From NCBI GenBank assembly GCA_905199285.1, contig CAJKFZ010000066.1, positions 1 to 12,311 on the forward strand: a stretch of 12,311 nucleotides of DNA. Reading direction: 5' to 3'. Made by a program: the position numbers and the translations under genes. The number at the start of each line of letters is the position of its first letter. Positions within the stretch are counted from its first letter, which is position 1. Below are positions 5,727 to 12,311 of this stretch, in pieces. The notes below the pieces were generated by a model. It saw only the letters and a list, made by a program, of their open reading frames with translations, was not told the DNA's origin and searched no databases. The stretch comes from an uncultured Ruminococcus sp. (GTDB lineage Bacteria; Bacillota; Clostridia; Oscillospirales; Ruminococcaceae).

Positions 5727-6242
5727 TTACATCTCCTTTGCAGTTTTGATGCCAAGCTGTGATGCAACGGCAGTGTTGATAGCAGAAAGTGCAGTTGTAT
5801 CCTCAATCTTCCCGACATAATTCCGAAGTGCATATTTGCTGATCGTTGTGACCTGCTCCGCAAGAACCATAGAGGTATCGAGGAGCTGACGCTTGTCCGA
5901 AATATGATCGGGAGTTATCTCTGTATGACAAGGTAAATCGGGCTTTTTCAGATGCCTTGTCATCAGAATGATATTGACGGTATCTGAGTGAGTGTTGCCG
6001 ATGTTATTTGAAATCACTATAACAGGTCTACATCCCGACTGTACACTGCTGTATGGGTGACTGCCAAGGTTTGCAAACCAAATGTCCCCACGTTGCGGCG
6101 TTCTGACGTTGTTATTTTCGTGTTCAGAATTGCGATCAGGAGCAGAAATATACTCTCTCGGATCAAAGCCCAGACCTCTGCGATATTCATTTTTCATTCG
6201 TTTATTTTTACTGGTCATAAATTTCAGCTCTGTTTGTTTCAT
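5727..6242 (-). CDS. MazF/PemK-like endoribonuclease in the phage early operon
   Basis: A 171-residue protein with an unbroken frame. After a basic N-terminal extension of about 49 residues, a MazF fold begins: QRGDIWFANLG at 50-60, then SGCRPVIVISNN at 69-80, TVNIILMTRHLKKP at 88-101 and the C-terminal helix around MVLAEQVTTISKY. The Arg of RGDIW and the CRPVIVIS strand match MazF toxins, which cut single-stranded RNA at short sequences. No antitoxin gene is visible beside it; neighbours are SNF2 and the primase. Phage-borne solitary MazF homologues are known, and the N-terminal extension could have another role. Its stop is followed at once by the primase start (ribosome binding site inside KEM-stop). 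The start at 6242 lacks a clear ribosome binding site; Met9 or Met16 are alternatives. Confidence 0.8.
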   Translation of the reverse strand: MKQTELKFMTSKNKRMKNEYRRGLGFDPREYISAPDRNSEHENNNVRTPQRGDIWFANLGSHPYSSVQSGCRPVIVISNNIGNTHSDTVNIILMTRHLKKPDLPCHTEITPDHISDKRQLLDTSMVLAEQVTTISKYALRNYVGKIEDTTALSAINTAVASQLGIKTAKEM

Positions 6243-6305
6243 AACGGACGTTACCGTTTTGCAGCATTTTCTGTAACTTTTGTGACGTAACTATTTGTCG
6301 TCTTT
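6243..6305. other. Short intergenic with partial palindrome upstream of the MazF-like gene
   Basis: AACGG-acgtta-CCGTT (6243-6258) ends directly at the MazF-like start codon. It could be an operator, but the arms are only five bases long. Confidence 0.2.
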
Positions 6306-7228
6306 TCAAAACCTTGCCTTGACCGCCGCAATCAACTTTTCCTGTGTGACATCTTTAGATGCTAATGCTTTCAACACATCTTCATCAACAGTGTATTTTG
6401 CAACGATATGATGAATGGTAACAGTGTTCTTCTGTCCCTGCCGCCATAGACGAGCATTCGTCTGCTGATACAATTCAAGACTCCAAGTGATCCCATACCA
6501 GATAAGGATATGACCGCCGGACTGTATATTCAAGCCATGTCCTGCGGATGCAGGATGTCAATGCGACAGGGATATTTCCTGCATTCCATTCAGTGATGTC
6601 AGAGGAATCCTTGATATCCCTCGGAGCATAACCGCAGGAACTTAAATACTCCATAATGCGTGTTCTATCGTGCTTAAACCAGTAGGCGATCAGCACAGGT
6701 TGACCGTTTACAGATTCGATCAGGTCTTCCAGCATTTCAAGTTTACGATCGTGGATAATACGGACTTCTTTATTTTCATCATAAACAGCACCGTTCGCCA
6801 TTTGCAGCAGCTTATTGGAGAGCGATGCAGCGTTGACGGCATCAATATCACCGTCCTCAAGCAGACCGTTTTTCTCATAATACTCAATCAGCCATTTGAC
6901 GTTTTCTCGGTTTACAATGTAGATGAAAACGTTGTGATTGACAGCAGCTGTCCTCTGTTTGACCGAACCTGTGATAACAGAGATTTCAATGTCCTGCAAG
7001 TGATCCCATTTCTGCACCTCTGCTGGCCATGTATCTCTCGCAACTCGGAGCGGGGCTATGACAAGCACTTTATTGACTTTCAGTTCGTCAAACATCAGGT
7101 CACGCAAAGCAGTTAAGGTTGTGACCGTTTTGTCAACCCAAGCCCATGTCGAGAAAGAGAGCAGAAATATCATGATTTTTGATGTAATCAATGCAATATT
7201 TCTGATAATCATGTCGCACGAACTTCAT
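6306..7228 (-). pseudogene. SNF2-family phage helicase, frameshifted and internally deleted
   Basis: The start is ATG 7228 with AAGGAG upstream; the TGA is at 6306. MKFVRHDYQKYCIDYIKNHD leads to DMGLG, where about four extra bases (near 7132-7135) break the Walker A motif DMGLGKTVTTL. Motif Ia follows (KVLVIAPLRVARDTW). After NRENVKWLIEYYEKNG the text jumps in frame to LLEDGDIDAVNAASLSNKLL. About 130 residues normally present are missing, including the DExx box (Walker B). A two-base deletion near 6556-6560 then shifts the frame; repaired, it gives VALTHPASAGHGLNIQSGGH and TNARLWRQGQKNTVTIHH, motifs V and VI. Such helicases act in phage replication or recombination beside VRR-NUC. Without Walker B it cannot hydrolyse ATP even if frameshifts were bypassed. 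Confidence 0.85.
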
Positions 7229-7625
7229 AGGGCATCATCTCCTTCCTCATCTGCTTCATAGCATTTTTAAGTTCAGATGGCGGCATTGCCACTTCCAAAT
7301 CAGGGATTTTCGCACCGATGCCATTGGGGAACGGTGTGCCGGGAGTCCATGATAAAATCGCATCTATACATGGCTTTATCTGATGCAGCTTGTCTATGCA
7401 GAGAACGGGAAAGCCAAGTTTCATAAGTTGGTATCGCCTTTTTCGCTGCAATGGTCGCATCATTTTGCCCGGTGCTTTCAGTTCCACAAATACCGTTTTT
7501 GCCGGGAAGAACAGAACGAGTCTGTCCGGCAGTCCATTGGCGGTTTGACTCGTCAGCTTATATGCCACACCTCCGGCGGCTTTGACAGCTTTCACAAACT
7601 CGTTTTCGACAACATATTCTCTCAC
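7209..7625 (-). CDS. VRR-NUC domain nuclease
   Basis: This is a PD-(D/E)XK superfamily nuclease of the VRR-NUC type, which cuts structured DNA and in phages almost always sits beside SNF2. The key motif is present: NGLPDRLVLFFPAKTVFVEL followed by KAPGK, with the catalytic Asp in LPDR and the E-x-K in VELK, then RPLQRKRRYQLMKLGFPVLC. GTG 7625 is chosen as start because it overlaps the repaired end of the upstream gene as GTGA; an in-frame GTG at 7661 is less likely. The domain is unbroken. The tail is longer than usual (MPPSELKNAMKQMRKE) and may carry a one-base shift, since an alternative frame ends EEGDDAL with the stop overlapping the SNF2 ATG. The core should be functional. Confidence 0.85.
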   Translation of the reverse strand: MREYVVENEFVKAVKAAGGVAYKLTSQTANGLPDRLVLFFPAKTVFVELKAPGKMMRPLQRKRRYQLMKLGFPVLCIDKLHQIKPCIDAILSWTPGTPFPNGIGAKIPDLEVAMPPSELKNAMKQMRKEMMPYEVRAT

Positions 7626-7876
7626 CAGCAGCCACCGCCTCTGCCTTTCTAGTCCTCGCACCAGTTGGCATCGGGATATGGATCGAAATTCTCACGCTGC
7701 TCATTACAGCAGCAGCCGTTAAAGTAGTGGCAGTTCTAGCAGCACTGGTCGTAGACATACAGTTCCTGATCACTGTGGTCGTAATCATCATAAGAACCAC
7801 GGAAGCGGTTATGGATGTTCATACGGTTGTTCATTCTTGTTTTGTATCCTTTTCTGTCTTTGTAAGTTCTGCTCAT
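7622..7876 (-). pseudogene. Small Cys-rich phage protein with two in-frame TAG
   Basis: The start is ATG 7876, overlapping the DUF932 stop (ATGA) with GGAG 8 bases upstream. It reads MSRTYKDRKGYKTRMNNRMN, then ELYVYDQCC, TAG (7736-7738), NCHYFNGCCCNEQ, RENFDPYPDANWCED, TAG (7649-7651), KGRGGGCW and TGA at 7622-7624. That TGA overlaps the VRR-NUC GTG start as GTGA, the tidy junction expected of an unbroken operon, so both TAG codons are probably mutated sense codons; Trp fits both places (CCWNCxYF, CEDW). The six or more cysteines suggest a zinc knuckle. The function is unknown; the protein is a common companion of the nuclease and helicase genes in Clostridia prophages. Confidence 0.6.
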
Positions 7877-8405
7877 GCGTTTATCTCCTTCCACTGATTT
7901 GCAGGCATTGTTGCGACCTGCCAGCCGATGCCCTCCAATGCTGTCGCCCTGTCGTAGGACTCAATATCCTGTGAAGCTCTTGTGATGGCGTTGCTCAGAC
8001 CGTAGAGGGAAAGATCGCCACCCTGAATCAAATAATTGAGGATGCTATCCTGCTCCGGCTGATTGAGGTCGTATGCCTTGCCGGTCAGTTCAATGACATT
8101 CTGCACTCTGCCAGTGATTTTCGCACCGTGGCTCTGCTCTAGTACACACACGACCTGCGCAAATCTTGCCTCTTCTATAGCGGCAAGCGTAGTATCACGG
8201 AGTTTCAGCATAAATGCGTGATCCTCTGCTTCGAGGGTTTCATCGGTATAGATATTGAAGCTGTCACCCAAAGCTTTTGTTGCTCTGCCAACATGGGTTC
8301 TACGCTCACCATGCCGTTTGAACAAGCTAAAGTATATACGAGAGGCTGAACGGATACAACACCGAGACTGACCTCAGAGTTACTGATAACGACACCTGCC
8401 TGCAC
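7873..8405 (-). pseudogene. DUF932-like protein, C-terminal part only, frameshifted
   Basis: Two frames together give the C-terminal half of a DUF932-type phage/plasmid protein. The first reads GVVISNSEVSLGVVSVQPLVY and TLACSNGMV. The second, after a one-base shift near 8291-8320, reads RRTHVGRATKALGDSF, EEARFAQVVCVLEQSHGAKI and ESYDRATALEGIGWQVATMP, ending at TGA 7873-7875. The N-terminal half is absent: near 8400 the sequence passes straight into DNA polymerase. DUF932 proteins are frequent in phage and plasmid early regions; their biochemical role is not established. The C-terminal end is the original one, since it overlaps the next gene start. Confidence 0.55.
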
Positions 8406-9774
8406 TGCCGCCATAACCACACGCCAATTCAGCAACTTTTCCACGCTTCCGCAGTTTGCCATTAATACCATGCTTGACGACAGGTACATGAAACATTTCT
8501 GATGCAGAAGCACAATAAATATCCTCACCACGCTCAAAAGCATCAAGCCGCCACTGTTCACCGGCAAGCCAAGCTAATACACGAGCTTCTATAGCCGAGA
8601 GGTCCACTACAATAAATTCACAGTCCTCTTTTGGAATGAGCATGGTGCGGATGAGCTGTGAAAGAATATCAGGCGTGTTGCCATAGAGAACCTCAATCAT
8701 ATCAAAACAGCCCATTTTGACAAGTTCTCTTGCCTCATCCAAAGTGGTGATATGGTTCTGAAGTAGATTCTGCAATTGAATACCATGACCGGACCAACGC
8801 TGGGTTCGCTGCGCTCCAGAAAACTGAAATAATCCGTGCGCTCTGCCGTCCTGACAGATGTATCTCTCCGCCGCCTGATATTTTTTCAAAGAGGATTTCG
8901 CCATTTGCAGGCGGAGCCTCATCATGTCGAGAGCTTCACCGTCAGCACTGTGCTTGTTCAGATCAGTAATGAGCGATGCGACATCTTTTTTACCAAGGGA
9001 ATCAACAGATATTCCACGCTCCTCAAGCCATGATTTTAACTGCGATACGGAATTAGGATTTTCAAGCCCTGTCAGCTCATAGGCTCTTTTCGTCATTTCT
9101 TCGGACAGCATCATGTCGCAGATAATTGCCTGCTGTACAAACTCCTTGTCGATCAGAACACCTCTATCATTGATCCGCTGATCCATGTGGTAGTAGTCCC
9201 ATTCCTGCGGAGACAGAGGAAATTTCTCCAATTTACGGCGAATATCCCGTTCCGTCTTAACATCCTGAATACAGTAACTCTTGAATAACTTACAGTCCTC
9301 TGGAGCGTGTTCAGGAAGATTCCTCGACCTGCCGCCGTTGGATTTGGTCGGCTTACAGGGAATAGAAAAGTAGCGGATAAGAAGTTCGCCTGCATCATCT
9401 TTTTGTTCTCCGGTTTTCAGCACCTGTGCCGCCAACTTTAACTTCAGCGGAAGCGATAAACTTGCTGCCTATACCATTGTGCATTGCCATGAATTAGGCG
9501 AAAGCTGCGTGCCGAAATACTTTGACAGACAGGTTCTCTCAAACTGCACATTCCATGCGGATTTTATGATGTTTTCATCATGGATAGCGTCAATGACTTC
9601 CTGCGGCAACTGCTCACCGCAGGCAAGGTCAACACACTGTACATCCTCATCGTCAAAAGCATAGACAAAAAGCAATATATGAAAGTCGCCCTCACCGTAA
9701 CGAAAAACACCACAGTTAACGAGATCCACATCGCTATAGGTTTCTAAATCTATACTCAATACTCGCTTTGCCAA
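8400..9774 (-). pseudogene. Family A phage DNA polymerase, one TAG and C-terminus deleted
   Basis: A replicative phage polymerase with a 3'-5' exonuclease domain. TTG 9774 is the likely start (MAKRVLSIDLETYSDVDL, exonuclease motif I), with AAGGACGG 7 bases upstream; motif II is NVQFERTCLSKYFG. A TAG at 9469-9471 splits NSWQCTMV from AASLSLPLKLK. Exonuclease motif III follows (SYCIQDVKTERDI), then palm motif A (VVDLSAIEARVLAWLAGE) and motif B in the fingers (RGKVAELACGYGG). The gene breaks off near 8400, right after motif B. Motif C with the second catalytic Asp and about 200 residues are lost, and the sequence passes into DUF932 in another frame. Polymerase activity is therefore impossible. 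A typical member has about 640 residues; about 455 codons remain. Confidence 0.9.
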
Positions 9775-9805
9775 GTTATCACCGTCCTTATTGCATATAT
9801 GTAAC

Positions 9806-9824
9806 AGGGAGGACGAACCTCCCT
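9806..9824 (-). promoter_or_regulatory. Intergenic hairpin between DUF2815 and polymerase
   Basis: AGGGAGG (minus strand) pairs with CCTCCCT around a five-base loop. There is no T tract, so it is not a clear terminator. Lying 30 bases before the polymerase start in the mRNA, it may affect message stability or translation of the polymerase. Confidence 0.35.
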
Positions 9825-9831
9825 TGATTCG

Positions 9832-10417
9832 TCAGTTCAGGAAATCCATGTCGTCATTAGCCATGATATCCTCATCGTCCTCGCCCTCAACCTCGACAAA
9901 GTCGGCGGATGCAGACGGTCTGCCGGCGGAGCCGTTGGCCATGGCGGACAAGCTGAATATTCTGGAGACCTGCTGCGATGCCCTTATTGCCGGATGCCGC
10001 AAAGCCGTAAAAATTCACACTCACATTGCAGTAATCACCACTGCCTCACTCCATTGGATTGAGAATCGGCTGTACCTTGCGGTCAACAATCTGAGGAGCG
10101 TCCTTGAATGTGGCATTGAAAAAGAAATGTCCTGTGTAATTCTCATCGTCGGGACGATCAATATCGCTGTCATGCATCGGCAGTTTGAGATTGGGCAGAA
10201 TCTTGCCGTTCCACTTCTTATCTTTTGCCGCTTCCTTTGCAGCCTCAATTGCCTTCTTGATCTTGGAGAGGGTCGTCTTGTCATCCTTGGGAATTAGTAG
10301 GGAGACGGAATACTTCTCCTCGCCGCCGTTGATGCTCTTTGCCTCCCAGATGTTCGCAAAGCTGATGCGGCAAGGCACGATGACCTTCGTTGTGGGTGCT
10401 GTGTTGTTTGTTGCCAT
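9832..10417 (-). pseudogene. DUF2815 phage protein (ssDNA-binding-like), TGA and frameshift
   Basis: The start is ATG 10417 with GGAGG 7 bases upstream. MATNNTAPTTKVIVPCRISF, SLLIPKDDKTTLSKIKKAIE and NYTGHFFFNATFKDAPQIVD are typical of DUF2815, an OB-fold-like protein beside phage polymerases thought to bind single-stranded DNA. A TGA at 10046-10048 follows ILNPME; the frame continues GSGDYCNVSVNFYGFAASGN and KGIAAGLQNIQL. A one-base shift near 9940 then leads to GSAGRPSASADFVEVEGEDD and the acidic end ANDDMDFLN, stopping at 9832-9834. That acidic tip ending in DMDF is characteristic of single-strand binding proteins. The truncated 123-residue product would lack the last strands and the tail. 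Confidence 0.8.
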
Positions 10418-10437
10418 TGAAATACCTCCAAAATGTG

Positions 10438-11664
10438 TTATGATTCGTCAGACAGGACAGAAAACTCCTGACTGGGTATTGTAAGATCAACAGGCTCTCT
10501 CGGATCGCTTTCCGGGCGGTTTCGCCACATATCCTCCGAGCAGTTCATTGAACTTTTTCTTGCCCATCATTTTCTCAAATTCCGTCAGGGTGATGAGTGA
10601 CTGCTTGTAAAGATCGGTGTAGCCGTTTTGTACCGCCGTATCGACCACTGCCTTTGTGTCTGTGAACACACGCTTGCTCCGATCTTCTACAACATTGTAG
10701 CCGGGAATAGGAACGGCATGGTTGATAGCTTCACTGCTTACAAATGCGAATACAGCCTCGATCCATGAGGATATCCTGTTCAGCGTGGGCAGTATCTCAA
10801 CAAGCTCCGACAGCGGTATCAGTCCCGGCTGCTTGAAAACGGCAGTTTTGTATCTGCTTCATAGGGTGCAGTCATGTCAGATTCCTCGGTATCATCGGAA
10901 AGCACATCTGCATCAAGATTAAAGAAATCCTCACGGCAGAGTGCCAGTGCCTCATCAGCACAAGCCTTGCAGACAGGCTTGGCACGGCAGAACCTGCACC
11001 AATCACCAGGTTTCTGCTCACCCTTGCCCTCGTAGGCGAGCTTGGCAATCAGCTTGATACTTTCGCCCCATTCTTCAAGCTCCTGACGGGTACATTCAAA
11101 TGTGGTGATATTATCCAGACGGGGCTGAACGATGCTCATGCGGACGGTTTCAATTTCATAAATAAAGCCATAAGTGGCTAAACCTCCGAGTGCGTAAAGC
11201 ATCATCTGACTGTTGTGATTGGCATCTACAAAAACCCCTTTTCCGGTTTTGAAATCTACTACATGGAGCAGCCCCTTGCCGTTTTCGTCCTTACCGATTA
11301 TGAGCATATCTGCCGTGCCAAATCCGGAAGGAGCAATGTGGCTGTAATTCACACGTTCCTCCACGAAAACCAGCGGTTCGCAGCCGTTTTCCTTCATTTG
11401 CTCGATGATGGAGATAACAAATTCAGCGTATACATCGGTGATATGCTCGATCTCCTCGGTATCGTATTCCTCGGACTGAGGACGTTTTACCCGTTCATGC
11501 AGATACTTGCGGACTTTATACTCGCAGATCTCGTGAGCAAACGTACCCTCAGCAGCATAGACAGAGCTCTCATTAAGCAATCCCTCCTGCAAGTGGACTG
11601 ATGGCGGACAGTGCAGCCATTGTTTTGAACTGGATGCGCTTAACAGCGCATGAACATCCGGCAT
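10438..11664 (-). pseudogene. DUF2800 (Cas4/PD-(D/E)XK-like) phage nuclease, frameshifted
   Basis: The start is ATG 11664 with GGAGG upstream: MPDVHALLSASSSKQWLHCP. Key parts are AAEGTFAHEICEY, SGFGTADMLIIG and LLHVVDFKTGKGVFVDANHN, with the D..DxK catalytic pattern of Cas4/RecB-like nucleases, and KPGDWCRFCRAKPVCKACAD, a cysteine set that may hold an iron-sulfur cluster. The frame shifts in an A4 run (T4 at 10846-10849 on the plus strand); one extra A restores TAVFKQPGLIPLSELVEILP. It continues to LLGGYVAKPPGK, where a second break near 10508-10515 leads to ESDPREPVDLTI and TAA at 10438-10440, just before DUF2815. The nuclease core and cysteines lie before the first break, so a 281-residue product may keep some activity. 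DUF2800, DUF2815 and polymerase form a standard phage replication operon. Confidence 0.85.
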
Positions 11665-11678
11665 AGCAGCACCTCCGC

Positions 11679-11887
11679 TTAAAGCTGTGACAAATCGGTA
11701 AGGAACGCTTCATACTTGTCCGCAGGAACACCGTTGATCGCCATATCTGCCAGCTCCTTTGCCATCCCAGGCTCCAAGAGGCAAGAAGTTGAATCACGCC
11801 GCCAAAGATCGTGCCGAGACAGTCAATCAGCTTCTTTGCATCGACCGGAATTGGCTCCGGCAGTGTATTCTTTTTAGTCTCCGTCAT
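11679..11887 (-). pseudogene. Small phage protein of unknown function, frameshifted
   Basis: The start is ATG 11887, inside the end of the upstream gene, with GAGGAGG 9 bases before it. It reads MTETKKNTLPEPIPVDAKKL then IDCLGTIFGGVIQLLAS. In another frame it continues LEPGMAKELADMAINGVPAD and KYEAFLTDLSQL, to TAA at 11679-11681, shortly before the DUF2800 start. The break is near 11763-11790. The helical protein of about 69 residues precedes DUF2800; I cannot assign a function. Confidence 0.5.
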
Positions 11888-12224
11888 ACAAAAGTTCCTC
11901 CTCTTCATCATCGTAATCAGCATCATTCTCGCTGCTGTTGTCCAGATACTTGATCTGTACGGAGATTCCGCAGTCATACACGGTCAGATCAATCAGTTCC
12001 GTGTGAAGATTCATTTCCGGGAGCATCGCCGCTGATTTGGTGAGGAATGTGATGATGTCTGCAATCACTAGTCCGATGTGAGATGCCCCCTCATCGATCT
12101 TCTTCTCTAGTCCCTTCAGGGTGTCATCAGTTCCGGACTTGTCCGAGGTCTGCTGTACCTTGCGGCTCTTCACTTTACTGCCATTGTAGCGGTATTTCGG
12201 GATTCTGTTTGGGTTCATAGGCAT
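11874..12224 (-). CDS. Phage protein of unknown function, 116 residues
   Basis: An unbroken frame starting at ATG 12224 (or ATG 12218) and ending with TAA at 11874. A basic N-terminus (MPMNPNRIPKYRYNGSKVKS) is followed by a helical part (DTLKGLEKKIDEGASHIGLV, then IADIITFLTKSAAMLPEMN) and strands (TELIDLTVYDCGISVQIKYL). It closes with a strongly acidic tail, DYDDEEEELLYDGD. No family motif is recognised. It overlaps the next gene start by 14 bases, which suggests coupled translation in the early operon. The ribosome binding site is weak, and an overlapping upstream frame makes the start uncertain. Confidence 0.6.
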   Translation of the reverse strand: MPMNPNRIPKYRYNGSKVKSRKVQQTSDKSGTDDTLKGLEKKIDEGASHIGLVIADIITFLTKSAAMLPEMNLHTELIDLTVYDCGISVQIKYLDNSSENDADYDDEEEELLYDGD

Positions 12225-12309
12225 TTACTTTCTGTCTGCGGTCATAGACCAATGTAATGCGGAACGGTCGCATATGTTTCACAGCCGTTTTCTTCCGGAG
12301 GGGTTTCAA
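12175..12309 (-). CDS. Possible C-terminal part of an upstream phage gene
   Basis: A frame open from the window edge reads KKTAVKHMRPFRITLVYDRR then QKVNAYEPKQNPEIPLQWQ, ending in TAA at 12175-12177. The strand-like FRITLVYD looks protein-coding, but the last 50 bases overlap the following gene, so its true end may be frameshifted. It is cut by the window and not recognised. Confidence 0.3.
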   Translation of the reverse strand: MKPLRKKTAVKHMRPFRITLVYDRRQKVNAYEPKQNPEIPLQWQ

Positions 12310-12311
12310 GT

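Noticed and set aside
8205..8567. Single 120-residue protein starting in polymerase and ending in DUF932
   Set aside because: It only partly uses the correct frame of each gene; it is a product of the deletion and frameshifts rather than a gene.
1..12311. CRISPR array, tRNA, rRNA or IS element
   Set aside because: No regularly spaced repeats, no cloverleaf or rRNA sequence, and no transposase motif were seen on either strand.
1..12311. Full TAG reassignment as the explanation for broken genes
   Set aside because: Internal TAA and TGA, a dozen frameshifts and large deletions occur as well, and most genes lack internal TAG, so decay explains more. It is kept only as a minor alternative in the findings.
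1..12311. Phage attachment sites
   Set aside because: No integrase gene and no matching direct repeats at the two ends; the element clearly extends past both edges.

Overview
The window is most likely a decaying prophage of a low-to-moderate GC Firmicute. I infer a gut Clostridia host of the Oscillospiraceae/Ruminococcus type from the gene set (DUF2800, DUF2815, family A polymerase, VRR-NUC, SNF2, VapE-type primase domain, phage MetK, HNH) and from the strong AGGAGG-type ribosome binding sites. No tRNA, rRNA or chromosomal housekeeping gene is visible, so the host genus cannot be fixed from this sequence.

Almost all genes lie on the minus strand and read right to left. The right two thirds (about 12.3 to 4.9 kb) is the early or replication block: two small unknown genes, a DUF2800 nuclease-like gene, a DUF2815 gene, a family A DNA polymerase, the tail of a DUF932 gene, a small Cys-rich protein, a VRR-NUC nuclease, an SNF2 helicase, a MazF-like protein and the N-terminal domain of a VapE-type primase. 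A phage S-adenosylmethionine synthetase and an HNH endonuclease follow (4.85 to 3.24 kb). The left 2.2 kb holds remnants of the virion block: an HTH/zinc protein, a small unknown, an NrdD-like small protein, a zinc-ribbon protein, the end of an HK97 gp10-type protein, an intact small protein, the major tail protein and the start of a tail assembly chaperone.

Nearly every larger minus-strand gene is broken. I count about nine in-frame stop codons inside recognisable proteins, about a dozen frameshifts, and several large deletions. These deletions removed the polymerase C-terminus, the helicase Walker B region, most of the primase, and everything between the zinc-ribbon gene and the end of gp10 (protease, capsid and connectors). 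No intact terminase, portal, protease or capsid gene is present, so this element could not form a virion on its own.

The clearest intact unit is on the plus strand at 2642-3242. It is a RelB-like antitoxin and YafQ-like toxin pair with an excellent sigma-70 promoter, nested palindromic operators, an ATGA start/stop overlap and a strong terminator. It sits directly after the HNH stop. An intact addiction module inside a ruined prophage is the main biological point of the window. The MazF-like gene and one small gene next to the tail gene also have unbroken frames.
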